Of a DNA stretch of 57,500 nucleotides, positions 12,860 through 24,885 are shown one piece after another (the stretch's first letter is position 1; each line of letters starts with the position of its first letter). A program made the position numbers and the translations under genes. A model generated the notes under the pieces. It was not told the origin of the DNA. It did no database searches and saw nothing but the letters and a program-made list of their open reading frames with translations. The stretch comes from Trachelipus rathkii (taxonomy: Eukaryota; Arthropoda; Malacostraca; Isopoda; Trachelipodidae), in NCBI GenBank assembly GCA_015478945.1, contig JABUQX010032405.1, positions 1 through 57,500 of the forward strand, in the 5' to 3' direction.

Positions 12860-13765
12860 TATTCCAGGATGTGAAAAATGGAATACAGGAATGAAAACAA
12901 CTTCTACAAAAGAGCAATGGTATATGCAAAAGGTCCACACTTGTTTAAAGAAATGATTATGAAGTTAATGGAGGATGTATGGAATTTGTAATAGAATAGC
13001 ATTCGGATGGGCGGTTTCAACAAGAGATAGTTTAATGAACAGAGGAGCATGTTCGCCAAACCGGTTTATTACTCAATTTAATGAACGGAGAACACGCATC
13101 ACCAGCGACCTGGGAGTTGCATAATAAAGAAGAAATAGTCTGTGAAAATCTGAGCCATGAATAGAGAAAGAAAAAAGTTAATTGGATATGAAACGGATTC
13201 TAAAATCAAGAAAGCAATGAACAGCATAATAAGAGAGCACAAATTCAAAGTTGTTTTAATAAAGAATTATCTTATTTTATTTTTTTATTTAAGAATTATT
13301 ATAATAAAAGTATATTATAAAAATAGGAGAAAAAGAATGGAGGGGACCAGCTAAGGTAGTGGGAGTGGATTATAAGACCATAATCGTCAAGCATTATAGT
13401 AATTTACAAGAGGTAGAGCACATGTTCATATAATAAGGATAAGTGAAGACAAAGAAATAGAAAAGGAGTGATGAATGTAAGAAAAAGGAAAATGAAGATA
13501 ACGGAAATAAGGTGATAATGAGGAATGTGAATGAAGTTAATCATGAGAATAAAAAAGAGGAAAAAGTTATTCAAAAATAATAGTATTAAAAAAGGGGGTT
13601 CAGGGCAATAGTAGTTCATAACTATTCTGGTGAAGAAGAAAAAAATGGAAAGTAATGAGTAGAGTTGGAAGACAGAGTAGTAAAAAATATAGTGATAGCT
13701 ACAGTGTAAAGATTAGTTTAGATTTGGGTAAATTTAATAGTATAAACTATCCAATGTATTTTTAT
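12860..13765 (+). pseudogene. Broken Ty3/gypsy-type retrotransposon Pol: integrase C-terminal tail
   Basis: Pieces in different frames of the + strand fit, in order, the end of a retrotransposon integrase as I know the family. First comes EMIMKLMEDVW, then WAVSTRDSLMN (from 13008) followed by SPNRF, matching the WAxxAKNSLxN...GFSPNQ stretch. After an AT-rich interruption at about 13255-13312 comes EKEWRGPAKVVGVDYK (from 13329), which leads into IIVKHYSN, matching the EWRGPGKVIGxDGKxxxVKH box. Last is WKVMSRVGRQSSKKYSDSY (from 13646). Stops and frameshifts separate the pieces, so no enzyme is made. The catalytic core, reverse transcriptase and LTRs were not found. The element lies just upstream of the first copy of the 104-bp core repeat; whether the two belong together is unknown. 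Confidence 0.65.
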
Positions 13766-14090
13766 ATTTACAGGAAAGGGAGTCTACGACATATTTGTAA
13801 AAGGATTTATGTATATTAATTAAAGTTTTAATCAAAATATTATATTTAGTAAACTCATTAATTTGAAGAACAGTTGATTTATATTTTGTTTCTTTGTTCT
13901 CATTTTATACAGGTTTTTCACCTAAGGTTTTTCACTATGGTTTGATGTTGTTCAGCTATGGTTTATTATCTATGTTTATTTTGGACTTTATGGCTATGGT
14001 AGGAATAAAGATTTATGGAAATCTGCGTATCATTATTCATCAAGTGGTGAAGTCTGAGTGGGACAGCCCCAGAAGGACCGAGCCCTACCA
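13766..14090 (+). repeat. Core-repeat copy 1, containing the identical 104-bp block
   Basis: The block at 13966-14069 is identical base for base to the reverse complements of 15917-16020 and 30777-30880. Read on this strand it stays open through FMAMVGIKIYGNLRII and HQVVKSEWDSP. The preceding 200 bases match the other two copies only approximately, for example AACAGTTGATTTATATTTTG and TTTTATACA(A)GG. After the block, similarity continues into a C-rich end (CCTACCACA) and stops at a TA tract. I do not recognise the protein or the element. Confidence 0.85.
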
Positions 14091-14305
14091 CATATATATA
14101 TATTATATGATATATATATATATATATATATATGAGTAACTAAAGGGTATCTATATCTTACCACTGATTTTTTTATCTATATATAAACAGGGGTTTTTCT
14201 TAAGTTTCTAGAAGTTTCTCCCACTTTCAATATAATATTGTACTATATAACCATATAGATACTAAATATCTATACTATACAATATATATCCATTATATAT
14301 AGATA

Positions 14306-14336
<31 letters not shown>

Positions 14337-14390
14337 TTTATATATATATATATATAATATATATATATAATATTATATATAAAGTATTGC
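14086..14390. repeat. TA-rich tract at the right edge of core-repeat copy 1
   Basis: TA runs occur at 14093-14134 and 14296-14385, with ordinary AT-rich sequence between. The first run starts where core-repeat copy 1 ends. Confidence 0.8.
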
Positions 14391-15430
14391 CGTCAATTCT
14401 ACTAGCCTGAAGCCCTACTCATGCTCTAGTTATGATATATACTATTAATATTTAATACCTATAAATAAATGAAATAATATAATATAGATATATATATAGT
14501 AGGTCACCTACGTCACGATACTCCGACATAGAGATATATTATGAAAACTCAACTTCTTACAAGTAGGGTTCTCCCCTACTAGTGAAAGTTCATGACCTCC
14601 AGCCCGTTTCACAATATTTGTTTTTTTTCCCTTTGGCTATGATTGGTCATACTAGCCTGCTCTACGCCTGTGTAAGCTTCAACACACTAAGAACACTATC
14701 TCCTCGGACTAATAGAACATGAAATTAGTGAGTAATTTTATCTTGGGAACCTCACATCACATCGGTTGCTAAAATGGCCTCGAACAGAGAGTGTTTAAGA
14801 ACTGGCGGACCTTGGACTCCATGCTTCACGACACACTTAGCATTTGGAATTTTTTTCTCTGCTCAGTACGTCCAGTGTTAAAGTGTTCCTATTCGCCCCT
14901 AGCATGGGAATACTTGTTCCCCGATCATTGGGTGGATCCCGGTTCACCCTTCCTTTGGATAGAGTTGTTAAGCCTAAGAACTAAGACTTATAAACTGCCC
15001 AACTCTCTGACCCCTGACCCTTCTCCTGCGCGACGGTAGTGCCCTATCCCTATAGAACTAATCCACCGCGAAGACCCCGCCATCCCCACACAACGCTTCA
15101 ACAACCAATAAATAACACAAACCCTATCTGTGAACATGTATTCCAGAATGCAGGTCGGCGAATAAATGACCTTATATAACTGGAGTATCTGAGCAGAAGA
15201 GAAAAAAATTCACGCCAATCTGAATCAGAACCCAGCTTTTTTGAGAGCCTATTTTAGCAACGATTAGTGATGTGAAGGTCTCCAAGATTATTCACTATTT
15301 TTTGTATTAGTCACAGAATTGTATATATGTTGTTGTTACGGGTAAGATCATTTAGAGCCATCAAAGGATAGGAAAAGATTGGGCAGGATTTTATCCGACA
15401 GTCGAGGAGGTAGATCCTGCAAGAAGTTGA
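14391..15430. other. Balanced-composition segment, no recognised gene
   Basis: Base composition from about 14770 to 15130 is much less AT-rich than the surroundings. The + strand is open from 14791 to 15039 (82 codons), with a mixed, cysteine- and tryptophan-containing composition unlike the Ile/Tyr strings of AT-rich artefacts. A second + frame is also open across part of the stretch. No motif is recognised. It is probably a fragment of a transposon or of inserted coding DNA; a gene is not supported. Confidence 0.4.
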
Positions 15431-15892
15431 AAAGTTTCAGGTTATAATTATATCATATATATTATAACTGGTTATATGTACTCATCATAATATTGTATAT
15501 ATGTTTAGTATTACTATATATATATATATATACTATATATATTATATGATGGTGTTCCACGTAATATTATGATATATAATTTCATCGGCTATAGTAATAG
15601 ATATCATTATGATAACTATATTATACTATCAAATATACTGTTATATATACTATACTATAATACTCTAATATATATATTAAAAGTAAATACAGCGTTATTC
15701 ACCCTTGGAGTTTAGATATATATAACGTTATAATATATATATCTAATTATATAGTATTATATATATATATATCATTGTATAAATATTTATACAATATATA
15801 TATATTATATATATATTATATAATATCTATATATATTATATAAAAATTATTTATATATATAAGTATAATAATATTATACTATATATATATTA
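15431..15892. repeat. TA-rich tract at the left edge of core-repeat copy 2
   Basis: TA runs at 15510-15540, 15735-15890 and elsewhere. The tract ends where core-repeat copy 2 begins. Confidence 0.8.
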
Positions 15893-16670
15893 TGTTTTTG
15901 GGGGCTGGGGTCCTCTGGGCTGTCCCACTCAGACTTCACCACTTGATGAATAATGATACGCAGATTTCCATAAATCTTTATTCCTACCATAGCCATAAAG
16001 TCCAAAATAAACATAGATAAAAAACCATAGGTGAAAAACATCAAACTATACTGAAAACTCAGCGTTGAAAAACCTGCTATTAAAAGAGAACAAAGAAAAA
16101 CCAATAATCGATGAAATCAACTGTTCTTTCAAATTAATGGTGACGCTTTTTACTACAACTTATAAGTTTTTGCATCTAAAACCTTTAAATAATATCACAT
16201 TTAAATATCCTAAAGTTTTACAAGAATTATTATAATCTATACTTTTTATTAAAAGAAATAAAAGATGATTATAATTATGGGGATTGATTAATTAACAGTC
16301 GGAAATATTCTGAATTATCGTTATATAATTTTTTAAAATAATCCTTACATCTTTAACATGTTAGGGCAGCAACAAACTATATATATATTCAAATAATCAA
16401 ACAATTATATAATAAAGTTATTAAATAATTTTACATTTTATTTATCATTAATTTATTAAAGCGAGGATAATTTATTCAAGGAATCTAACAGAGTTTTTAA
16501 TCTTACAATTTATTATTATTATATTATTATTATTTATTATTATTAGTTAATATTATTATATTTATTATTATTATTATTCATTTATTATTATTATATTATT
16601 ATGTAATTTATATATTATTATATTATATTACATTATTTATTATATCACTGATGCCACTTGTCAATATTGC
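15893..16670 (-). repeat. Core-repeat copy 2, about 780 bp
   Basis: It carries the identical 104-bp block at 15917-16020, on the minus strand. To the right of the block it can be followed alongside copy 3 for some 700 bases with many indels. Shared landmarks are TTATTTATCAT, TAATTTATTCAAGGAAT and AACAGAGTT, then a (TTA)n stretch, then CACTGATG near the end. Copy 1 lies on the other strand, so copies 1 and 2 form an inverted pair with a spacer of about 1.8 kb. Confidence 0.8.
16508..16642. repeat. (TTA)n microsatellite inside core-repeat copy 2
   Basis: TTATTATTA units with occasional TA interruptions. The matching position in copy 3, about 31436-31560, also holds a TTA microsatellite, so it is part of the repeat. 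Confidence 0.85.
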
Positions 16671-19650
16671 TTTTGTTATTATTATATTTATGTTAGCAAA
16701 TTATTTAAGTAGACACAATATTTACCATTGCCCGCCATCACAGCTATACCCATAATACGACACTGGAATCTATTATTATAAATTATAATTAAATTTAAAA
16801 CCTTATTTTAATAAAAAGGTTAATTAAAGTTAGTTATACAATAAATGTTATTTCTAATTACCTCTGCTCCTTGACCGAACTCTCCGACAGCCTTTCTCTA
16901 CATTGTTTTGGCTGTCCTAATTTGTTTCCTGTTTTTTATTAATCATTTATTTTTTTAAAAAATTTAAAAATAAAGGAAAATCAAATATAGATTGATATAT
17001 AACAATATATATATAATTTCATGTTCTATTATATTTATATCTTCAAATGGTAAGTTTATAAACAAAAATGTTTTTAAACTAAATTTTATAAAAAATATTA
17101 ATTCCCCCATTTTTAAAAAGACCACCGAATCTAATCTAATTCTTGTTGGGCGACGTCCTAAGGTTTTCAGCCCCTCCTGATTCAAATGTCTAACTCCTGG
17201 CCCTAATTGATTTCCTAAGCTTTTAAAAACTGTTATCTCAAAGCCTTATTCTGTCCCAACTTGGTAGCGCATCTAAAGTGACAAATGCCCCTTTAAAATC
17301 CGATATACATAATAACCTCCCCTACTTCACACATATCTCTCACTCACCTCCACGCATCTGTTCTCTCTCTGTCTTCTGCTTTCTCTCTGTCTTCCTCACA
17401 CATAGATACTGTTCTCTGTCTTTTGGGCGAGGGTATCTAAAGAGGTGTGACTTTAGGGATAGCCAGTTATGACATCATTTCAAAATGCGGTGGTTCTCCA
17501 AGCGGTTCTCATAGGGGCGTCTTCGGGGGGTCTTGCAGGGTCTGCCGAAAAGAGCATTTGAATTTTGCTTTTATGGCCTCAGTACGCTCGCAGTTTAGTT
17601 TTGAATGCAGTAAAAGATTTTCCAAGTGTAAGGCAATGTTATATATATTGGTGCCAGTCGAAAATAGAAGTTTCCCGAAAACGAATCTTAAGATTTTTAA
17701 AGTGCCTTAATAGACTTTAAATAAAATTAACTCTCTCTTCTTATTCAAATTACTGAATTGCAACATTATCCCCTGCCTCTCATTAGGAATTGACTATAAT
17801 TTAAACTGCACTACAACATCTTAGGGTTCCCAGGAAAATAATGAAAAAAGTCTTCAAAACTTGAAAAACAAAAAAATATAATAATTTCCCGTCACGTCCG
17901 CATTCCGATTAATTGGGATTTGTGATTGTTACTACTTATATATATATAGAGTGTGAGTTGCAATTATCAAGATATATCATATATATATATACATAACACA
18001 TAAATTAATATAAATTAATAAGAATTAATTTTTTTAATTTAAAAACTTCATGAAATGGAGTAATAAAGTTATTATTTAAACTAGTATTGGTCTTCTGTAT
18101 CGACTTCACGAAATGTTAGTAAAAGAAAAGTTTTACGTCACCATGCAAGATGGACAAAGGTTCACAGTACTAGGTTAACAAAAGTTATACGAAGGCACAT
18201 TTAAAAAAAAACTTACTAAAATGCTTAAGGTAAACATAAACAAATAACGTAACAGGAATACATTTTGGAAATTATACACAAAGTAATTTGAGAAAATATT
18301 ATAAGCAAGCACCTTTGTGAAAGCGTTAATAATTGTAAAACATTTACAATTTGTAAACATATTAAGCAGCAAAGCAATGTTTGTAATTTTGGTTTCATGT
18401 AATGAGAGGAAAGTGAAAGTTGTAATCCATTGTTTCTTTTATTGTTGGGACGTACGACACTTAATTACAGGCGTCCCCATTATTCAATAATCGAAACCAA
18501 GCCAACGTTTCATAGAATGGGTTTTTGTCTAAAGCAATGTTATCGTTCGGTGTGGGCTAATGTAAAAGTTTTACAAGGAATTAAATGTATAATCTGATTT
18601 TTAATTATGATTAACGTATCCTTAAAAAAAGATTTAAATTTATTATTGGTCGCCTATTTACTCGTTAAAACTGACTTAAATATTATGGGTTAGGGTCTGA
18701 TTGCGAGCTGCGCATAATTACATATTAAAATTACCCAAAGTTTAAATATTTAAAAAAAAAACCGTTTTCTGATTATTTAAATTAAAAGTCCATTTTTCAA
18801 AAATGGCTTAGACTAATAACTGAGGTACTTAGTGTTTTCCTTTTAGAACTTTAGTTAAAAAGTTTATTTTATAATATTATAGAAATAAAATTAATAATTA
18901 AAGCTTAAAAATTAAAAATAAATTTAATTAAAAGATTTCTGATGTCATAATTTAAATTAAAATTAAAAAAAATTTCTAATATTAATAAAATTCTATTTAA
19001 ATTTATAGCATAAGGCTAATTCCTAATTAAATGACCCAAAATTAAAAATAAAATTCTTTAGTAATAGTAACTTTATAATTTAAAAATATATTTCTCTCAG
19101 TGCTTTATTTATATCTTTATTTTTAAACAAAACAAAATATTACGGAACTTAAATTATTTACGTTTTTTAGAGATTATTCTTTAAATAAAAATAAATAATA
19201 AATATATGAAATTTAAGTGCAGTAAAGCATATAAAAAAGAGGGAAAAATTCGATTTTTTATTTAGTTTTCTTTATTTTAATAATAATGCAAGCTTGTATT
19301 AAAAAAAATATGAAACGCTTTAACGAATAATAAAATAAAATAATAAAAAATGCTTTAGAATTATACACAGAGAAAAAAAAAAAAAAATTTCCCAAAAAAA
19401 TCTGGAAACTTTCTGTTTTCTGTCATATAAAAAAAAAGTAAAAGAAGGAAGAAGAAAAAAAAAGTTGTAAAAAAACTGCACAGTTTTTTATATTCTGTAA
19501 AACAATTAAAAATATTTAAAGCCAGGATATAAAAATAAGAAAGTATTTATTAAACTGTTTATTTACAACATTATTAAATATTTACAACATACTAATTTAG
19601 TTGTTATTTAGTATTAACTCCATCTTCTGAGTTCTTCAACACCAATTCAT
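16671..19650. other. AT-rich intergenic DNA, no gene seen
   Basis: A segment at about 17120-17640 is less AT-rich and has a + strand open frame at 17447-17710 of mixed composition, including CGGSPSGSHRGVFGGSCRVC. I recognise no family. From about 18600 to 19560 the sequence is dominated by AAATTAAAAATAAA-like strings and poly(A) runs, for example 19371-19388. No RNA gene was seen. Confidence 0.5.
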
Positions 19651-19654
19651 ATAA

Positions 19655-19775
19655 ATTTTCTGATGTTCATATTAAGATTCCTGCATTTTCATATAATAAT
19701 CCTGATGTTCAATATTAAAGTCCTGATGTTCAATAAATCCTGATGTTCATATAAAATCCTGATGTTCATATCTTT
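19655..19775. repeat. Short tandem array of a CCTGATGTTCATAT unit
   Basis: TCTGATGTTCATAT (about 19658), a degraded copy near 19680, and four CCTGATGTTCA copies between about 19704 and 19772 recur every 18-28 bases. Spacers are AT-rich and vary in length. Confidence 0.75.
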
Positions 19776-20137
19776 TTTTCATGTTCGCGACCTTGGCTCC
19801 AGGATTCAATCCATGCAGGTCTGGATGAAGCAATCCTCTACCTCGATGATTAATCTTTCTCCCAAATTTCCTGGTTTACATTTATGCGAAATTTTCTTTT
19901 ATTTTAAGTGTTAGAACTTTTCTATCTTATCTTTCCAAAAGTTTCAGATGAGAAGAGTGGCACCATTCAACTTATTCTTTTTTTTTTCTGATAGAGATAG
20001 AATTTAATGAAAAGATTTTATAGTCCAAAGTTATAAACTTTATATTAATCACTATTTCATATATATATATATTTTTTTTTATTTTATTATTGCTTTTCTT
20101 TTATTGACAAAGTGCTTTTCTTTTTAAATCTTCAACT

Positions 20138-20315
20138 ACTCAAATTTTCATCTTTCCAACTAAAACTTTCTTTGTATTAAAAAATCTAAAGTAAATTACA
20201 ATCTTACTAGTCCTACAATTATCAAATTCCATATTTACCCCAATTTTTATACTTGGAGGCAGGTTGGTATTTATGCCAATTTTTGGTTAAAACCAAATAT
20301 TTTTGTTATATTTTT
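20138..20315. repeat. Diverged direct duplication, left copy
   Basis: It aligns by eye with about 20712-20890. Shared landmarks in order are CAAATTTTCATCTTTCCA, AATTCCATATTTAC, GAGGCAG and the exact phrase AAAACCAAATATTTT. Spacing between copies is about 575 bases. Similarity fades outside this interval. Confidence 0.65.
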
Positions 20316-20711
20316 TTTCATCCTATTAAGAATGTTCTTTCTAGGACTTAAAAAACTTGGATTATAGTTTTCTTAATATTAATTAGGAACTATTTAGCTA
20401 TATCACATGTCTTTTCGATGCGTGTATATATTATCCCAATCTGAATAATATGCTTCAAAGACTTAAAGAACTAATTTCAAATGCTTCTTTGATATGAGTT
20501 TTAGTAAATAGAAAACTCATTAAAATTATTTATTCCCGTTTTATGAATAAATTTTCACTTCTTTGTTACTCTTAGATGACAATAAAACCAGAAGATAATG
20601 CAGGGTACTTCTGTTTCAAGCGTTAATTGCGTGGAATTATGAGGAATCTTGTTGAAAAAATTGCTATGTTTCAAAATTCCTTTACATGTGAGTAGGTTTC
20701 CAGTCTACTCA

Positions 20712-20890
20712 ATTCTCTCTTATTTCCTCAATATTTTCAATCTTCCACCTAAATTTCCATATTTCTAATTTCAAATTCACAAGTCTATACTACCTTAGGT
20801 ATTCAATTCCATATTTACAATTGTTTACAATTCTGAGGCAGTCTTCTTTATATACATTTTCTTGGTCAAAACCAAATATTTTATACAAAA
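20712..20890. repeat. Diverged direct duplication, right copy
   Basis: Partner of the copy at about 20138-20315, in the same orientation. It keeps the same landmark order with several small indels. These could be internal repeats of an element or degraded terminal repeats. Confidence 0.65.
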
Positions 20891-23800
20891 GAGTTTCTAG
20901 AACTATGAAAAATAAAATTTATATTTTCCTAATAATGTTCCATCGGAAAAAATTGTTCTAAGAATCCAAATTTTTCTGTCTTTCTGTTTCTAATAATTTA
21001 TTAATCTATTTATTTTTCTTCCCAAAATTTAATTCATTCACATTAATTCTTCCTGAAAGGTTTTACACTTCGTTCTGTGGGTCTTGGTTTCCCATTCAAG
21101 AATAAGAATAAGAACAGTAAAGACACTTTTCCATAGGCCTTTTATTCTGACTGTTCTCCCTAATATCTTGTGTAGTAAGACACAATATTAAAGTTGTCTG
21201 GGTTGACTCAAACAATTTGTTCTTTCCTGTTGGGAATGAGTATGAAGATAGCGATTGGACAATCATAGTGTCAATACTTCCTACCCTTTTCTTACATTCT
21301 TTTCATTCCGGAACAAAATTGAAGTCTTACGTTCTGTTGGTGATCATCATAATCAACACTTTACCAGGATTATCTGGTTGATCTTTTTCTAAATTCAACA
21401 ATCTTGCTAGTTTACTAACAGATGTTAGGAGAGAAAACAAATCCAATGTTCTCTTTTTAAAAAACATTCACCTAAACTATGTGAAGTTTCTGATTTATTT
21501 CCTGCTAATTTCTTAAAAATATGTATGGGTCTTTACCCTATACATCTGTAATCGATTCCTGCTAAAATATGATTGTGATTCTTTTATCCTATTACATATT
21601 ATTGATCGATTCTATAAATAAAATATTGTATGCGTTCTTACCATATAAAAATTAATTCTTTATATAAAAAATATATAAAGATAATTTTTCTGTAATATGT
21701 ATGGTTCTTACCTATTATATAAAATATATTTTCTTTATATAAAAAATTATATAAATTAAATTTTGATGACTTCATGGCAATAACTTATAAATTCAATGTT
21801 GTTTTAGTCGGTATTACCTGGTTGCCTTCATGTTTATTTCTTTCTTGTTGCCTTCTAAAGGTTCTTATGAAATCAATTTTTCATTACAACTTCTTAACAT
21901 TTCTAAGTATAAGGATAGAAGAAGGAGTCTGAGAAGGAGACAGTTTTCCCACCAACAAATTAAAACTTTTAAATTATAATTTTCTTTTTATAATTTCTTT
22001 CTTTATTTTCCAAACAAGTTATAAACAATTTCTTGAAAGTTTTTCATCATACATTATCACATGAATAACTTTTTTAGTGTTTATTGTTATTTTAGGTGGA
22101 TCCCTTGCCCCGTAGAATTTGCTAGGGGTTTACTTCCTAATTCCTGTTCCTGCCCAAGATTAAAAAGTAAAAATCTCCAAGGGATGAATATTTGTTCAGG
22201 ATAAATCCGATGTTTCTTTCCCTTTTCCGGGCTTTCTTAACTCTTTACCCTTTTTTTTGGCACTTATTAAACATAAGAAACACAGTGGTTTTTAAACACA
22301 CTTCTTCTGACCATTATGTCACTAATTATTTTCAAAACAGAGTTCTTGATTTCCCTGTTGACTGTAATTCTTTTCAATGCCTAAAGAGGCTGTTTCCTTA
22401 AACCTAATGAAGGTTGTATTACTTTTCTTAGTTTTTATTCTTACGAGTTCTCAAAAGTTAGCCAGCCAAGCGCGTAAATATCTCCTTTGCTACCCAATTT
22501 ATGCCTAACTTTACAATTCCTGAAATGATTGCTAGAACTCCTTGCGTGAATAACCGGCTTAATCCTTCAATCCTATGGAATTCCTTGCCGTTCATTACTG
22601 AGTTCTTGGAATATGCGGATTTCTTCTGTCCTTTTTCCACGGATTGAGTCATCGAAATTATTCTGTCATCTGTTCTTTAACAGAATTTATAAAAATGTTT
22701 CGTTCATCTCAGTTGGGTTTTTTTTTTTTTTTTCTAAAAAATTTGTTCACCCCACTTCTTGACCAGCTAACTAACCTTTTCTTAGCTAGTATTTATAAAA
22801 GAACCTTTTCTGTTCTTTATATACCCCTATCTTCCTCTTAACAGGAATAGGCCTTCTTGGCTTTTCATTTTAACTTTAAATAAAGTGTCCAGATTCATTT
22901 AAAATCAAATTCTGTTTCTTATCTGGGGTCAAAAGGTGTTTAAACTTTTTGCAACTGCCGAAAACTCACTTTAAATGTTGAACGAAATGTAAATGTAAAG
23001 TTCTGAAAGGCCTATCTGGAAGAAGAGGTTCCTATTTAAAAGGTTGTCCATTCCTTCTTTTACAGGTTTATCTTCCTTAAGCGATTCTAAGATAGTGCTT
23101 TTTATTTCATACAGGCTGTTTAATTCTGCTCTGATAGTACGCTATCATTTCTTCTTCTCTAATCAGACTTCCTTTCCTGTCTGATTTTAGTTTGCAAAAT
23201 CTTTATATTAATGTAATCCTTAACAGCATTAAAGCAAGCACCATGTGACGTGTGATTTCTTTATCTTGGACACCCTCTCTCGCTCAACAAAAATCAGGGT
23301 TTCTTTCTCGCATAAAACCCCTCACATTAGGTTAAATAGAATCAAAAAATCCTTATTTTCCTTTCTTTTCTTCTTATCCCTAGTAATCCTGTAGGCCAGA
23401 TTAAGACCAATCTTGCTTCTTATTAACATTTTGAATATTAAATTATAATTAAAGATATATACACCTTTTTTAAGATGTTCCATTGAGCAAGCCACCCGAA
23501 TGGGTCTTTTCAGTTCTTTCTAAAGGAAAATTGATTTAAAGTTTTTCCATTAAGAATAGGTTTCTCATTTCCTGACTACTTAGTACAAATTTAGCGTAAT
23601 GATCTGTAAGGACTACTTTTTAGTAACACTTTTTCGAATAATGTCCGTCTTTCATATCTCATACCCTCCTCTTTCTGATCTTTCGCCCTTCACTTGAGCC
23701 TCCAAAAAGTTTTAACTGGCAGATAAAACTGCTTATTCTTAAGACTATTCCAGGCCATGGTTCGCGCGAATATCTGTTAAAGTTTTATCTCATATGATTT

Positions 23801-24689
23801 GGAGCATAATTCTTGTACAATATTTAGGGCTTGGCAATCCAATAATGGTTCTTGGTTAATTTTCAAACAAAGAAGACTGTTAGTGTCTTAATTTATTTCT
23901 AAAAGTAAGGAAAATAAATAAGAAATTATTTAAATGTTCTGTTTTCAAAACTAGAACTTTTCTTTAAAGTTCACATTTTTAAAATTTTTCTAGAATAATA
24001 TTGTTATGCTAAGTATTCTAGCTAGATTTAATGAATGTCAATTTAAATCTAAGTGCTTACAATATATTCTTTTTCTAATACTGAAGCAGTAATTAACTTC
24101 TTTATCTGAAACCTTCATTTAATATTTCAGATACTTAAAGTTGGGCTTGGGGGATAATCTCCTTCCTTCTTAAGGAGGTTTATGATTGAAAAATATCGGC
24201 TTTCTTGATATTTTGTTCATTTTTGTACTTGTTCTTTCTATTCTTTCTGACAAAGAACGTCCTTTCTATTGGGAGTTATTATAGATTATCTTCTTTTAGA
24301 AATCTCCGTTCTGGTCCTATGGATTTTGGTTTCTGGGTGGCGAATAATTACCCTTTACCCTTTCTTCCCATCTCAAAACCTTGAGGGTTTATAAATTCTT
24401 GCATTCTGGGAGTTTAAACCCTCTTAAATTTCTGTCTTTATAATCTTTTTATATATATATATTTTAAATACTATGATTAAAATTATGGTTTTACTTAAAA
24501 TTGGTTAAATAATGGGTAAAATGATTCGGGTTTTCATTTACCAAAGTTCGCTTGAAGGCGAAACAGGCAATTTCGAAATTTCTGGATTTTTCTATTGATT
24601 TGCTCTTCCGATGCGAGGTCCCAGGATCCATTATTTTCCCGTATGAGATTTTTATAAATACTTTACTATGAATTGGTTAAAGCCTAATA

Positions 24690-24885
24690 ATATATTATAT
24701 ACTATAATATATATTATATATATATATATATTATATATAAATATATATTAGTATATTATCATATATTAGTATTATATGATACTTAATGATATATATATAA
24801 TATAATATATATAGTATATATACTATATATTATTATAGGTATATATATAAATATATATACTGATTATCGATATATATACATTGCG
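24690..24885. repeat. TA-rich tract
   Basis: TA runs with GTATATTA and TTATAGG interruptions. Confidence 0.8.

Larger units (their letters stand above)
19776..24690. other. Pyrimidine-rich region of unknown content, possibly a minus-strand retroelement relic
   Basis: The + strand is strongly T/C-rich and A/G-poor for several kilobases. The minus strand is therefore purine-rich, as the coding strand of many retroelements is. On the minus strand near 23.58-23.64 kb a stretch reads VVLTDHYAKFVLSS, which faintly resembles the start of a retroviral-type integrase core (VxxDHFTKFxxA). The remaining catalytic acids could not be followed. An open minus-strand frame at 22458-22652 has no recognised motif. 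No LTR pair was identified, so a gene or named element is not supported. Confidence 0.3.

Noticed and set aside
23560..23700. Retroviral-type integrase or RNase H core on the minus strand
   Set aside because: Only one short phrase (LTDHYAKFV) fits. The other catalytic residues and the expected spacing could not be found, so no domain is called.
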